Assembly (NCBI GenBank): GCA_016210055.1
Contig: JACQUZ010000055.1
Span: 1-64,000, forward strand
Direction: 5' to 3'
Length of the DNA: 64,000 nucleotides
From: Deltaproteobacteria bacterium
Lineage (GTDB): Bacteria > Myxococcota_A > Polyangia > Haliangiales > SHYZ01
The notes under the pieces were generated by a model that was not told the origin of the DNA, searched no databases, and worked only from the letters and a program-made list of their open reading frames with translations. Every line of letters starts with the position of its first letter. Positions within the stretch are counted from its first letter, which is position 1. A program made the position numbers and the translations under genes. This document shows positions 8,076 to 17,450 of this stretch, one piece after another.

Positions 8076-10238
8076 ATGAACATCCAGGCACTCTCAGCGC
8101 TCCTCGCGTCCGTGGTCACCTTGGCCATTGGCGCGTCCGTGGTGCTAAGGGATCGCAACCGCAAGACCTACGTCACCTTCGCCGCCTTCACCTTCACCGT
8201 CGCCCTGTACCACCTGTTCACGTTCCTTTCGGCGGCGACCACGAGCCCCTGGTATAGCTGGCTCGCCCTTTGGCCGGCCGCATTTGTCCCCACGACAGCA
8301 GTGCGCTTCTTTCGCGCCTTCCTCAACGAGCCCGCGATCGGGGCCAAGCGCAGGCGCCCGCAGCTTACATATTTCTGGACGGCCCTTTGGTGCGGCGCCA
8401 TCGCGTACGGCGCCGTCGTCAGGCCCATCCACCAGGAAGCCTGGTTTCTTTATCCGTTCGCCACGTATGTCTTTGGCGGCCTCTACCGCTGCGTCTGGGA
8501 TCTCTACGTCCAGTACCGCGCCACCGTCGCTGGGGTCGAAAAGGCACGCATCCGCTACCTCATGATCGGCGGCTTCGTGGCCACGACCCTCGCCGTCACC
8601 GATTTCCTGCCGCGCCTCGGGGTGACGTTCCCCACCATCGGCAACGTCCTCACGATCCTTTACCTGTACTTCCTCTCCCAGGCGCTGTTCCGCTACCGGC
8701 TCCTCGATCTCCACGAGCTCATGGGGAAGATGCTAGTCCTCGGCTCGCTGGTCGTGATCCTCTCGGTCGTGTACGGAATTCTCCTCTTGTGGGTTGGCGG
8801 CGGCAAGCAGCAGGGGCTGTTCATTCTGAACACGATCGTGGCGTCCTTCGTCATCCTCATCTTGTTCGAGCCGGTCAGGGCGATCCTCGAGAACGCGATA
8901 AGCCGCTGGCTCGTCCGCGAGCGGCACGAGCTGCGCTATCGCATGGATGGGCTGCGCCGTGAGCTCATGAACGTGATCGACACCAGGGACTTGGTGCGAA
9001 AGATCCTCTCGTCGCTCGAGGAGTCGCGTCGTGTGACGCACGCGGCGATCTACGTCATCGACGCCGAGGGGGCCGGCTTTGACCTCGCGGGATTCGTCGG
9101 ACCGAGACCGGTGGATCGCATCGACTTGGTCACGCGTCGCCCCTTTGTGGACCGCCTGCGCGGCGGGCCAGTGGCGCTCGAGGCTCTGGAGCGAGAGCTC
9201 GCCAACCTGGAGTCCCAGCGTGGGGGCGCTCCCGAAAAAGAGGTAGAGACTCTCGACGCCATCGCCCGTACCCTCGACGAGATGCACGCCTCCCTGGCGA
9301 TTCCCATATCGGGTGGCGGTGAAGGCACTGGCAACATCGAGATGGTCATTGGAGTGATTGGCCTCCGGGATGAACGGCTGCGCAACGCGTTTGGCGTCGA
9401 CGAGGTGGAGGTGTTCAAGCTTCTCGCCGCCCAGGCCGCCATCACGATGGAAAACTCCCAGGTCTTTGAGCGCATGAAAGAGCGCGATCGTCTTGCCGCT
9501 CTGGGAGAAATGGCCGCCGGTCTCGCCCACGAGATCCGGAACCCCCTAGGAGCCATCAAGGGGGCAGCGCAGTTGCTCGTGGGTCCCGATGGCCGGCCGG
9601 CCGCAGGCGCCGCCCAAGAAGTGGGCGAATTCCTTTCCATCATCGTGGACGAAGTGAACCGGCTGAACCGCGTCGTCTCCCAGTTTCTCGACTACGCCCG
9701 GCCGTACAAGGGGGAAGCCGCCGAGGTGGACATCAACGAGGTGGTGAAGAAGACCGTGCAACTCCTCGAGACACAGGAAGGCGCAACCGCGGTCGGCATT
9801 GACGTGCGGCTCAGTGAAGGGCTGCCCCGAATCCGCGGGGACGCCGAGCAGCTCCGTCAGGTGTTTCTAAACCTTGGGCTCAACGCGATCCAGGCCATGG
9901 CCGAAGGCGGGAGGCTTTCCATCAGCACCGGACGGCGCCCTGGACGCCGGAGGGGGGATCAAGGGACGTTCATCGAAGTGCGCTTTCGCGATACCGGCCC
10001 GGGCATTGCCAGGGAAAACCTCAAGAAGCTGTTCATCCCCTTCTTCACCACCAAGGAAAAAGGCACTGGGCTCGGGCTGCCCATCTCGCAGCGAATCATC
10101 ACGCACCATGGGGGTCGCATCGAGGTGCGCTCCGAAGTAGGGAAAGGCTCGACGTTTGCGGTGATCCTGCCACTCGCGGAAGAAACGAGCATCACCACAA
10201 CGGGCTCCATCGCACGCTCGAGCGTGGCGGGAACGTGA
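8076..10238 (+). CDS. Membrane sensor histidine kinase (7TM-type input, GAF, HisKA, HATPase)
   Basis: Multiple hydrophobic segments over residues 1-260 resemble the N-terminal 7TM region of some sensor kinases. A GAF-like domain follows at about 290-460, then HisKA with phospho-acceptor His485 in LAHEIRNP. The ATPase domain shows an N-box (LNLGLNAIQAM), DTGPGI and GTGLGLPIS. The ATG at 8046 would add ten polar residues; the ATG at 8076 puts the first helix at the usual place and was preferred, although neither start has a strong Shine-Dalgarno. A sigma-54 response regulator begins about 20 nt after the stop, so the two form a canonical two-component pair. The signal is unknown. Confidence 0.88.
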   Translation: MNIQALSALLASVVTLAIGASVVLRDRNRKTYVTFAAFTFTVALYHLFTFLSAATTSPWYSWLALWPAAFVPTTAVRFFRAFLNEPAIGAKRRRPQLTYFWTALWCGAIAYGAVVRPIHQEAWFLYPFATYVFGGLYRCVWDLYVQYRATVAGVEKARIRYLMIGGFVATTLAVTDFLPRLGVTFPTIGNVLTILYLYFLSQALFRYRLLDLHELMGKMLVLGSLVVILSVVYGILLLWVGGGKQQGLFILNTIVASFVILILFEPVRAILENAISRWLVRERHELRYRMDGLRRELMNVIDTRDLVRKILSSLEESRRVTHAAIYVIDAEGAGFDLAGFVGPRPVDRIDLVTRRPFVDRLRGGPVALEALERELANLESQRGGAPEKEVETLDAIARTLDEMHASLAIPISGGGEGTGNIEMVIGVIGLRDERLRNAFGVDEVEVFKLLAAQAAITMENSQVFERMKERDRLAALGEMAAGLAHEIRNPLGAIKGAAQLLVGPDGRPAAGAAQEVGEFLSIIVDEVNRLNRVVSQFLDYARPYKGEAAEVDINEVVKKTVQLLETQEGATAVGIDVRLSEGLPRIRGDAEQLRQVFLNLGLNAIQAMAEGGRLSISTGRRPGRRRGDQGTFIEVRFRDTGPGIARENLKKLFIPFFTTKEKGTGLGLPISQRIITHHGGRIEVRSEVGKGSTFAVILPLAEETSITTTGSIARSSVAGT

Positions 10239-10258
10239 TATAGGGAGGAATGGAAGGG

Positions 10259-11704
10259 ATGTCGGAGCCAGTGACAATCCTTGTCGCCGACGACGAGCCA
10301 AGCCTGCGGCGCGTGCTTTCCGCCATCCTGGCGCGCGAGGGATACGAGATCCTGCAAGCAGCCGATGGAGAAGAAGCCATCGAGCTCCTTCGTCGCGAGG
10401 AGTGGGGGGCGAGCGCCGTCATCACCGATCTCAAGATGCCGCGGCTCGATGGGATGGGGGTCCTGCGCCGGGTGGCGCTCGAAGCCCCCGACATCCCGGT
10501 CATCATCATCACGGCGCACGGCACGGTCGACAACGCCGTCGAGGCGGTCAAGGCCGGTGCCTTCGACTACATCGAGAAGCCGTTCGAGAAAGAGCTCATC
10601 CGCCAGGTCGTGGCCAAGGCGGTCAAGCAGTCCGAGGCACAACGCCACGCGCCTCGGCTTCCCCTCGCGCTCGGTGACACAAAGGCCCATGGCCGCTTTG
10701 GCCTCGTGGGCGACTCCCCAGGACTCAAGCAAATCTACGCCGTCATCGAGAAGGTCGCCGACACGCCGTCGACCGTGCTCATCACCGGCGAATCCGGCAC
10801 CGGCAAGGAGCTGGTCGCCAAGGCGCTCCACGAGCATAGCTCGCGGCGAAACTGCCCCTTCATCAAGATCAACTGCGCGGCCATCCCCAAGACGCTCATG
10901 GAGTCGGAGCTCTTCGGCTACGAAAAAGGAGCCTTCACCGGCGCCGTCGGCTCCAAGCCCGGACGGTTCGAGCTGGCCGACAAGGGGACGCTGTTCCTCG
11001 ACGAGATCGGTGAGATCCCGGTCGAAATGCAGGTGAAGCTCTTGCGCGCCTTGCAGGAGTCCGAGTTCGAGCGGGTGGGCGGCATTAAGACCATTAAGGT
11101 GGACGTTCGCCTGATTACCGCGACCAACCGTGACCTGGAAAAGGAAATCAAGGCGGGGAACTTCCGCGAGGATCTCTATTACCGACTCAACGTGGTGCCG
11201 CTGCACATCCCTCCGCTTCGTGATCGTCGCGAAGACATCCCGCTCCTTTGCGAGCACATCCTGCGCAAGTTCAACGAGCGACTGAAGAAGCAGGTCGACG
11301 GCATCGATCCCGAGGCGCTCGAGCGACTCATCAACCATTCATGGCCCGGGAACATCCGCGAGCTCGAGAACATCCTCGAGCGCACGCTCCTTTTCTGCGA
11401 CTCACCGCTGATCCGCGTGGGCGACCTCCCGCCGGAGATTGGCGTTGTCTTGTCGATTCCCGGCGCGCACCTCGCCACTGCATCGCCGTCGCTGCTCCCC
11501 GGAATGACCGCCACGGATCGCACGGGCCCGCAATCGCTCAAGGACATCGTCCGGGCAGAAACCGAGCGGGTGGAAAGAGAGCTCATCATGCGTGCCCTGG
11601 ATGAGACCAGCGGCAACGTGACCCAGGCCGCCAAGCTCCTCAAGATCAGCCGCAAGAGCTTGCAGATGAAGATGAAGGAGTTCGGCCTGCGCGAGCGGGA
11701 GTAG
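10259..11704 (+). CDS. NtrC-family sigma-54-dependent response regulator
   Basis: Receiver domain at residues 1-120 with phospho-acceptor Asp57 in VITDLKMP and the conserved Lys in EKPFEK. The central AAA+ domain has Walker A GESGTGKE, the sigma-54 contact loop GAFTGA and Walker [11 protein letters not shown]-terminal Fis-type helix-turn-helix contains [17 protein letters not shown]. It should be phosphorylated by the kinase encoded immediately upstream and open sigma-54 promoters. An in-frame ATG at 10250 is possible, but GGAGG would then touch the start codon, so 10259 was chosen. It ends 9 nt before the convergent sigma-54 activator gene. Confidence 0.92.
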   Translation: MSEPVTILVADDEPSLRRVLSAILAREGYEILQAADGEEAIELLRREEWGASAVITDLKMPRLDGMGVLRRVALEAPDIPVIIITAHGTVDNAVEAVKAGAFDYIEKPFEKELIRQVVAKAVKQSEAQRHAPRLPLALGDTKAHGRFGLVGDSPGLKQIYAVIEKVADTPSTVLITGESGTGKELVAKALHEHSSRRNCPFIKINCAAIPKTLMESELFGYEKGAFTGAVGSKPGRFELADKGTLFLDEIGEIPVEMQVKLLRALQESEFERVGGIKTIKVDVRLITATNRDLEKEIKAGNFREDLYYRLNVVPLHIPPLRDRREDIPLLCEHILRKFNERLKKQVDGIDPEALERLINHSWPGNIRELENILERTLLFCDSPLIRVGDLPPEIGVVLSIPGAHLATASPSLLPGMTATDRTGPQSLKDIVRAETERVERELIMRALDETSGNVTQAAKLLKISRKSLQMKMKEFGLRERE

Positions 11705-11713
11705 AGCCCTCGC

Positions 11714-13339
11714 CTACCCCCGCCCGTACCCCCTAAGCTTCCGATACAGCGTCGCCTTGCCGATTCCGAGCAGCGCGGCGGTCTTCGCGTGATTGCCACC
11801 GCTTGCCTCCAGGGTGGCGAGGATATGTTGACGCTCCACCTCGGCGAGCGCTCGCCCTGGGGAAATAGCGCCCTGCATGCCGGCGGCCAGCCGTACCTCC
11901 TCGGGGAGATCGTGGACCTCCACCACGTGTCCCGTCGCGAGAACCACCGCGCGCTCCATGGCATTCGCGAGCTCCCGAACGTTCCCTGGCCATGGGTAGC
12001 GCGGGAGCTGGTCGGCGACCCCCGCCGAGATCCCCGTAACCTTGCGCCCGGTTCGCCTGGCCACGTCCGACAGGATCCACCGTGCGATGGGAAGGATGTC
12101 CTCCCTCCGCTCCCTCAGCGGTGGGACTTGCAGCTCCACCACCCGAAGGCGATACAGGAGATCGCTGCGAAAACGTCCCACCGCCAGCTCGTGCGACAGG
12201 TCCCGGTTCGTCGCCGCCAAGACCCTCACATCCACCGGGCGGCTCTTGTTCTCCCCCACACGGCGAACCTCTCGCTCCTGCAGCGCGCGAAGGAGCTTCA
12301 CCTGCATTGCCGGCGACAGCTCGGCGATCTCGTCGAGCAACAGGGTCCCTCCTGAAGCAGCCTCGAAGAGCCCCGGTCGATCGTGCGCCGCGCCCGTGAA
12401 GGCCCCTCGCGCATGGCCGAAGAGCTCGCTCTCGAGCAGGCTCTCGGCGACGGCGCCGCAGTTCAGCGCCACGAAGGGTCCTGCCGTGCGCCTCGACTCC
12501 TCGTGGATGAGCCGCGCGATCCGCTCCTTTCCCACGCCGCTTTCTCCGGTGATGAGCACGGTGGAGTCGACCTTGGCCACCCGCCTGGCCAGGTCCACGA
12601 CCCGCTTCATCGCCGCGCTCCGCGCCACGATCCCCGACGGTGCCTCGACTTGCCCCATCGCACGCACGAGCTCCCGCCTCCGGCGCATGAGTCGCCGCTC
12701 TGCCTTCTTGAGCTCGGCGGTGACCTTGGCGAGCGTCGCGTCCAAGGACTCCTTGCGACACTGTGGCGAGACGCCGACGACTTCTTCGCCCCACTCGTCC
12801 CTCGGGCGACCTACGAGGTGACAGGTCGCGTCCCCTCGCCCGCGGCAACGCACCTCCACGCAGAGGATCTCCCTGCCGTTGCAGTAGCTCAGGTAGCCGC
12901 TCGCGAACCCCGTCAGGCTCCAGCACGTGGGCTCCTGGGACAGGCCCAAGTGCAAGAGGTGCTGCTCGGCCTCATAGGATTCATGCCAGGCCGCTTCGGC
13001 GAAGGGCGGATTGCTCCCGGTCACCGGTCTCTCTGCCGGCTCGACGACCACGAGGCCCTGGAGCTCATGGAGCCTTCCGCCCGCAGTGCGCCACTCGCGC
13101 TCGCTGTCCCACGGGAACTCGTGCTTGAGCGCCTCGGCCGTGCGCCAGCCGTGCGCGTATCCGAACCGAAAAAGGACCCCACGAGCCGCGAGCGTCCCAA
13201 TGGTCTCGATCAGCTCCTTGCGGAGAATCCCCAGCGCCACCGCATCGAGGAGAAGCGCGCGCTGCCCGCCAAAACGGATGACCCCGCCTCGCGGGTTGAG
13301 AGAAAGAAGAGCCCCAAGGTCCAACTCGCTCGCTCGCAT
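11714..13339 (-). CDS. XylR/DmpR/MopR-class sigma-54 activator with V4R sensor domain
   Basis: 541 residues. The N-terminal 210 residues match the aromatic-effector domain of phenol/toluene regulators followed by a V4R module. Cys139, Glu162, Cys165 and Cys173 have exactly the spacing (23, 3, 8) of the structural zinc ligands of MopR (C155, E178, C181, C189, from memory). Trp118 falls where a phenol-pocket Trp is expected and His91 within one residue of the pocket His. The AAA+ domain has [14 protein letters not shown] and [10 protein letters not shown] Fis-type HTH ([19 protein letters not shown]) ends the protein. The gene diverges from yceI; a 12-bp inverted repeat begins 4 bp upstream of its start codon. 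It should respond directly to a small hydrophobic or phenolic ligand. Confidence 0.9.
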   Translation of the reverse strand: MRASELDLGALLSLNPRGGVIRFGGQRALLLDAVALGILRKELIETIGTLAARGVLFRFGYAHGWRTAEALKHEFPWDSEREWRTAGGRLHELQGLVVVEPAERPVTGSNPPFAEAAWHESYEAEQHLLHLGLSQEPTCWSLTGFASGYLSYCNGREILCVEVRCRGRGDATCHLVGRPRDEWGEEVVGVSPQCRKESLDATLAKVTAELKKAERRLMRRRRELVRAMGQVEAPSGIVARSAAMKRVVDLARRVAKVDSTVLITGESGVGKERIARLIHEESRRTAGPFVALNCGAVAESLLESELFGHARGAFTGAAHDRPGLFEAASGGTLLLDEIAELSPAMQVKLLRALQEREVRRVGENKSRPVDVRVLAATNRDLSHELAVGRFRSDLLYRLRVVELQVPPLRERREDILPIARWILSDVARRTGRKVTGISAGVADQLPRYPWPGNVRELANAMERAVVLATGHVVEVHDLPEEVRLAAGMQGAISPGRALAEVERQHILATLEASGGNHAKTAALLGIGKATLYRKLRGYGRG

Positions 13340-13342
13340 GGT

Positions 13343-13380
13343 GTCTCAAAATGAAACCAACAGGCGACTCATTTTGAGAC
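13343..13380. promoter_or_regulatory. Perfect 12-bp inverted repeat, candidate activator binding site
   Basis: The left arm GTCTCAAAATGA (13343-13354) and the right arm TCATTTTGAGAC (13369-13380) are exact reverse complements separated by 14 nt. The midpoint is about 82 bp upstream of the -24 element of the yceI promoter and about 106 bp from the predicted transcription start, the usual range for a sigma-54 activator site. The repeat also lies in the 5' leader of the activator gene, so it may mediate autoregulation. The site function is inference from position and symmetry. Confidence 0.75.
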
Positions 13381-13440
13381 GACAACCACACAAAGACAAG
13401 CACTTCACCTATCTTTATCACCCCTTACAGCAAGAACGCA

Positions 13441-13456
13441 CTGGCCCACTTCTTGC
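13441..13456 (+). promoter_or_regulatory. Sigma-54 (-24/-12) promoter of the yceI operon
   Basis: The sequence CTGGCCCACTTCTTGC matches the TGGCAC-N5-TTGC consensus at all but one position. The GG (13443-13444) and GC (13455-13456) dinucleotides are separated by exactly 10 nt. Transcription should begin near 13468, leaving a 26-nt leader that contains GAGGAG (13481-13486), 7 nt before the ATG. Confidence 0.85.
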
Positions 13457-13493
13457 TTTGACCATGCTCCAAACCAGGACGAGGAGACCCCCA

Positions 13494-14024
13494 ATGGGCG
13501 AACCGTGGAAATTCGACCCCCAGCATTCCAGCATCCGTTTTTCAGTCCGCCACATGGTCATCGCCAAGGTGCATGGCACCTTCACGAAATGGTCAGGTGA
13601 CGTCGCCTTCACCCCCGAGGATCTGGGCCGCAGCAAGGTGACCGTCTCGATCGACGCGGCCAGCATCGACACCCAGGTCGCCGAGCGCGACCAGCACCTT
13701 CGCTCTCCCGACTTCCTCGACGTGGCCACCTATCCTCAGATCACGCTTGCGAGCAAGCGCGTGGAGAAGAGCGACGAGAATCGCTACCGCGTGGTTGGAG
13801 ACCTCACGATTCACGGGGTCACGCGCGAGGCGGTGCTCGTCGTCGAGCACGCGGGGCAGGCCAAGGATCCGTGGGGAAACGTGCGCGCTGGGTTCTCGGC
13901 GCGCACGACGATCGACCGCAAGGATTTTGGCCTGAAGTGGAACCAGGTGCTCGAGACGGGTGGCCTTCTCGTCGGGGACAAGGTAGAAATCACAGCAGAA
14001 ATTGAGCTCGTCAAAACCGCATGA
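13494..14024 (+). CDS. YceI-family lipocalin-like protein, no signal peptide
   Basis: 176 residues starting MGEPWKFDPQHSS with GAGGAG 7 nt upstream. It covers the whole YceI domain: an N-terminal strand with the D-x-x-H-S pattern, FSVRHMVIAKVHGTF, RDQHLRSPDFLDVATYP and the closing DFGLKWN region. YceI folds form an extended beta-barrel, and structures of homologues hold a polyisoprenoid chain. Many homologues are periplasmic, but this one lacks an export signal and should be cytosolic. It is the first gene behind the sigma-54 promoter and is followed by a lipoprotein paralogue after 14 nt. The long open frame upstream is antisense to the activator gene and was discarded. Confidence 0.93.
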   Translation: MGEPWKFDPQHSSIRFSVRHMVIAKVHGTFTKWSGDVAFTPEDLGRSKVTVSIDAASIDTQVAERDQHLRSPDFLDVATYPQITLASKRVEKSDENRYRVVGDLTIHGVTREAVLVVEHAGQAKDPWGNVRAGFSARTTIDRKDFGLKWNQVLETGGLLVGDKVEITAEIELVKTA

Positions 14025-14038
14025 GGGAGAACGCGACA

Positions 14039-14749
14039 ATGATTCGAACGGCGCGCAGAACCGGAACCCCAATTCTCCTGGGCATGTTCGTCCTTGCATC
14101 CCAGGGATGCGAGAACCCCGCGAAGGACAAGCCCAAGGCACAGGTAGGCGCTGCCGTCGAGCCAGCACCCCAGCCTGTAGCCCAGCCAGCGACAAAGCAG
14201 GCCCCGCCTGCCGCCGCGACGGAAACAATCCCGCTCGATCCGTCCAATTCCAAGATCGAGTTCGTAGCGGCCAAGGTGACGAAGAGCCACCCGGGTGGGT
14301 TCTCGCAGTTCAAGGGCTCCCTGGAGCTCGGAGCCTCCCCTGAGGCAGCCAAGATCTCCCTGTCGATCGACATGAGCTCGGTCTACGCCGACGCCGAAAA
14401 GCTCACCGCGCACCTCAAGACTCCAGACTTCTTCGACGTGGCGAAGTACCCAACGGCGCTTTTCGAGTCGACAGAAGTTCGGGCGGGAGGAGAGAAAGGC
14501 GCCACCCACACCATCGTCGGCAACCTGGATCTCCACGGCGTCAAGCGCTCGATCTCCTTCCCTGCGACCCTTCAGCTCGCAGACGGCCTGGTGAGCGCCG
14601 CCAGTGAATTTGTTCTAAACCGGAAAGACTTCGGCATTGTCTATCCTGGAATGCCCGACGACCTGATTCGCGACGAGGTGGTCCTAAAGCTCGCGATCAA
14701 GGCACCGCGCGGGCAAGCGGGAAGCGCGAAGCCAGTAGCCACGCCGTAA
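14039..14749 (+). CDS. YceI-family lipoprotein
   Basis: 236 residues from the ATG at 14039, which has GAGGGAGA 8 nt upstream; an ATG at 14021 overlapping the previous stop is less likely. The signal peptide ends LASQGC, a lipobox. A Pro/Ala/Lys-rich linker of about 45 residues then leads into a YceI domain (SNSKIEFVAAKVTKSHPGGF, HLKTPDFFDVAKYPTALFES, LNRKDFGIVYPG). It should be anchored to the envelope, with the lipocalin domain projecting on a flexible tether. Co-transcribed with the cytosolic paralogue. Confidence 0.92.
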   Translation: MIRTARRTGTPILLGMFVLASQGCENPAKDKPKAQVGAAVEPAPQPVAQPATKQAPPAAATETIPLDPSNSKIEFVAAKVTKSHPGGFSQFKGSLELGASPEAAKISLSIDMSSVYADAEKLTAHLKTPDFFDVAKYPTALFESTEVRAGGEKGATHTIVGNLDLHGVKRSISFPATLQLADGLVSAASEFVLNRKDFGIVYPGMPDDLIRDEVVLKLAIKAPRGQAGSAKPVATP

Positions 14750-14763
14750 TCGCGGCTTCTTCT

Positions 14764-15594
14764 CTACTTCACTACCTTGAGCGACGAAGCCTCGGCCGCA
14801 CGCGCGCGGCTCGCGTTGGAAAGGAGCCCATCGGTGTCAAGGCCAAGCTCGTCGACGACCAGCTCAACTCCCACGACGATGTCGTCGATCTCCGACGTGA
14901 GCTCTTCGTGCTTGCCCATGCCGATGATGTGCGACTCCAGGTACTTGAGCGATTTTTCCAGGGTCTCCATCTTCAACGAAAGCACCTTGAACGACGCCAT
15001 GAGGCGGGCGTGCTGCTTGGCACGCTTCTCGGCGAGCCCCAAGCTGTCGCGGATCGACGCCTTCACCTCGTTGTTCTTTTCGCGTGAGAGGTCCTTCTCG
15101 AGCCGGGCGATGTCCCGGAGGATCTCGTCCTCGTTGGTGTTCTCGAGGTACGTCCGCATCCTTTGGTGCAGCACAGCCATCTTCAAGAAGGAATGGAGCG
15201 CCTTGCCAAGCTTCTCCATCTCCTTGTCGACGAGGCCCGCCTCGAAGCTCGTGTTTCCGGCGGCGAGCTCGCGGATCCGCTCGGCCTGGCGGGCGATGCC
15301 CTGGAATCGCACCTGGTAGCGCGGGTCGAGGATCGCGAGCACGGCCGTGGCCTCTTCTTCGGCACGCTGCCGCTCCTCCTGGCTCTCCTGCTTGGCGGCC
15401 CACCGTCGGAAAAAAGGGGTGTCCGGCCCGAAGGTTAGCCAAAGCGCCTCGAGGCCCGCGCCGATGACGAGCGGCGTCCATGAGAAGGCCGCCAGCCCGA
15501 ACAGCCCCGTCGCGCCGAGGAGGATGTAGTTGTACTGGTTGGCGAACGCGCGACGAAACAGGCCTCTCTGCTTGCGTGGGGCTGGAGCGGGCAT
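14764..15594 (-). CDS. Membrane-anchored coiled-coil protein of unknown function
   Basis: 276 residues. A short basic N-terminus is followed by two adjacent hydrophobic stretches (about residues 20-50), then an almost entirely helical, charged region with heptad-like Leu/Ala spacing to the C-terminus. No enzymatic motif was found. The ATG at 15594 was preferred to a TTG at 15627. It diverges from the ABC importer operon across an 80-nt gap and mirrors the coiled-coil gene at the other end of that operon. The loose resemblance to XpaC-like membrane coiled-coil proteins is not firm enough for a name. Confidence 0.7.
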   Translation of the reverse strand: MPAPAPRKQRGLFRRAFANQYNYILLGATGLFGLAAFSWTPLVIGAGLEALWLTFGPDTPFFRRWAAKQESQEERQRAEEEATAVLAILDPRYQVRFQGIARQAERIRELAAGNTSFEAGLVDKEMEKLGKALHSFLKMAVLHQRMRTYLENTNEDEILRDIARLEKDLSREKNNEVKASIRDSLGLAEKRAKQHARLMASFKVLSLKMETLEKSLKYLESHIIGMGKHEELTSEIDDIVVGVELVVDELGLDTDGLLSNASRARAAEASSLKVVK

Positions 15595-15674
15595 TCGCAA
15601 CCCAAGGATATCACGAGGCTTGACCAACGAGAGGACGGTGGGCGAAGCTCTGTCGAAAAAAGGACCTAGACACC

Positions 15675-17450
15675 ATGGCGAAGCTCACTCCACTCGCGAA
15701 GGGGATAATCACCATTGTCGTTGTCAGTGCGGTCGGCACGGCCCTCTACGTAAACAAGGATAAGATCGCGCCAAAGGCCAAGCGGCAGGCATCAGTCGTG
15801 CCGCCCAAGGTCGAGCTGCCCGAGGCGCAGGATCCCAAGAACCCGGGTCCCATTCCCAGCGGCGATCTCCCGCCGCCCGGCTGCCCGGACAAGCCAGAGG
15901 TCCGCTTCCTTCATTGGGCCTGGAACGCCCAAATGGGCCTGATGCTCGCGACTGGCAACAAGCAAGCCGCCCAAGGCAGCCTGATGTGCAAGCACGGCGT
16001 GAACCTTGTGCTCACGCGAGAAGACATGGTCGACAACATGCAGGCGCAGCTCGTCGCCTTTGCCGAAGCCCTAAAGGCCGGAGAGAAGCACCCGAAGACG
16101 GGCGCGCATTTCGTCGCGATCATGGGTGACGGCTCAGCGGCGTTCCTCAAGGGGGTCAACGACCGGCTCAAGAAGCTCGGCCCGGACTACATCGCCGCGG
16201 TCGTGGGTTCCGCCGGCTACAGCCGCGGCGAAGACAAGTTCATGGGCCCGCCCGAGTGGAAGAAGAACCCGCAGGCAGCACGGGGTGGGGTCGTGGCCGG
16301 CGTGCTCCGTGACGGCGACTGGAACATCGCCCTGAAGTGGCTCGGGGACAATGGCATCGCCAACAATCCAGACGAGAAGACCTACGACCCCGACGCGCTC
16401 AACTGGATCGCCGCCTCGGACTACATCGACGCGGGCCAGAAGTACGTCTCGGGCTACTGCGAAGAGCGGAAGAACGTCAAGACGAGCAAGCCCGAGAAGG
16501 CCTGCGTCCAGGGCGTCGTGACGTGGACGCCCGGCGACGTCACCGTAGCCAAGGAGAAAGGCGGCCTCATCTCGATCGTCTCGACGAAGGAATACCGATC
16601 GCAGATGCCCAACGTGGTTATCGGCAACAAGAAGTGGATGGCCGAAAACCGCGCGCTGGTGAAGGGCATGCTGAGCGCGATTTTTGACGCCGGCGACGAG
16701 ATTAAGGCCAGCGACGAGGCGCTGAGGAAGGCCGCCGGCATCAGCGCGGTCGTCTACAAGGAGAAGGACGGGGCGTACTGGTACAAGTACTTCACGGTCC
16801 AGACCGAAAAGGACAAGCAGGGCCTCATGGTCGAGCTCGGCGGGTCCTCGGTAAACAACCTTGCCGACAACCTCCAGCTGTTCGGACTCGCCGAGGGCTC
16901 TACAAGCCTGTTCGCCGCCACGTACACGGTCTTCGGCAACGTGGTGAAGCAGCAGTACCCCGAGTACGTGCCCGACTTCTATCCCGTCGCGCAGATCCTC
17001 GACTCGTCGTACGTCAAGGAGCTCGCAGGCGTAGGCGCCTTCGGGACGCAGGCCGACCTGCCCAAGTTCGAGCCGGCCGCCCGGGTCCAGGAGGTCGTGT
17101 CGCGCAAGGCCTGGTCCATCGAGTTCGAGAGCGGCAAGGCCGCCTTCACCAGGAAGGCTGAGGCGGTCCTCGAGCAGCTGCTCGCCGACCTCGTCATCGC
17201 GGGCGGCACGCTGGTCGAGATCCACGGCCACACCGACAGCGTCGGTGGCATGGAGAAGAACCAGGCCTTGTCCGAGGAGCGTGCCTTCGTGGTGAAGAAA
17301 TGGCTCGAGGGGAAATCGCCCGTGAACTTCCCGCAGGGCCGCGTCAAGGTGTTCGCTCACGGCCAGGAGCAGCCCCTCGAGTCGAATAACACCTCCGCCG
17401 GGCGCGCCAAGAACCGCCGGGTCGAAATCGTCATGGGGACATCGGGCTGA
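15675..17450 (+). CDS. ABC-type solute receptor fused to OmpA peptidoglycan-binding domain
   Basis: 591 residues. One N-terminal transmembrane helix (about 9-28) anchors the protein in the inner membrane. After a Pro-rich linker, residues about 70-460 look like a periplasmic ligand-binding protein of the NMT1/phosphate-binding type. Residues about 470-590 form an OmpA-like domain with the signature HGHTDSVGGMEKNQALSEERA, which binds peptidoglycan diaminopimelate. The stop overlaps the permease start (TGATG). The receptor would be held to both membrane and wall while feeding the permease, an unusual architecture for an importer. The substrate cannot be predicted. Confidence 0.85.
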   Translation: MAKLTPLAKGIITIVVVSAVGTALYVNKDKIAPKAKRQASVVPPKVELPEAQDPKNPGPIPSGDLPPPGCPDKPEVRFLHWAWNAQMGLMLATGNKQAAQGSLMCKHGVNLVLTREDMVDNMQAQLVAFAEALKAGEKHPKTGAHFVAIMGDGSAAFLKGVNDRLKKLGPDYIAAVVGSAGYSRGEDKFMGPPEWKKNPQAARGGVVAGVLRDGDWNIALKWLGDNGIANNPDEKTYDPDALNWIAASDYIDAGQKYVSGYCEERKNVKTSKPEKACVQGVVTWTPGDVTVAKEKGGLISIVSTKEYRSQMPNVVIGNKKWMAENRALVKGMLSAIFDAGDEIKASDEALRKAAGISAVVYKEKDGAYWYKYFTVQTEKDKQGLMVELGGSSVNNLADNLQLFGLAEGSTSLFAATYTVFGNVVKQQYPEYVPDFYPVAQILDSSYVKELAGVGAFGTQADLPKFEPAARVQEVVSRKAWSIEFESGKAAFTRKAEAVLEQLLADLVIAGGTLVEIHGHTDSVGGMEKNQALSEERAFVVKKWLEGKSPVNFPQGRVKVFAHGQEQPLESNNTSAGRAKNRRVEIVMGTSG

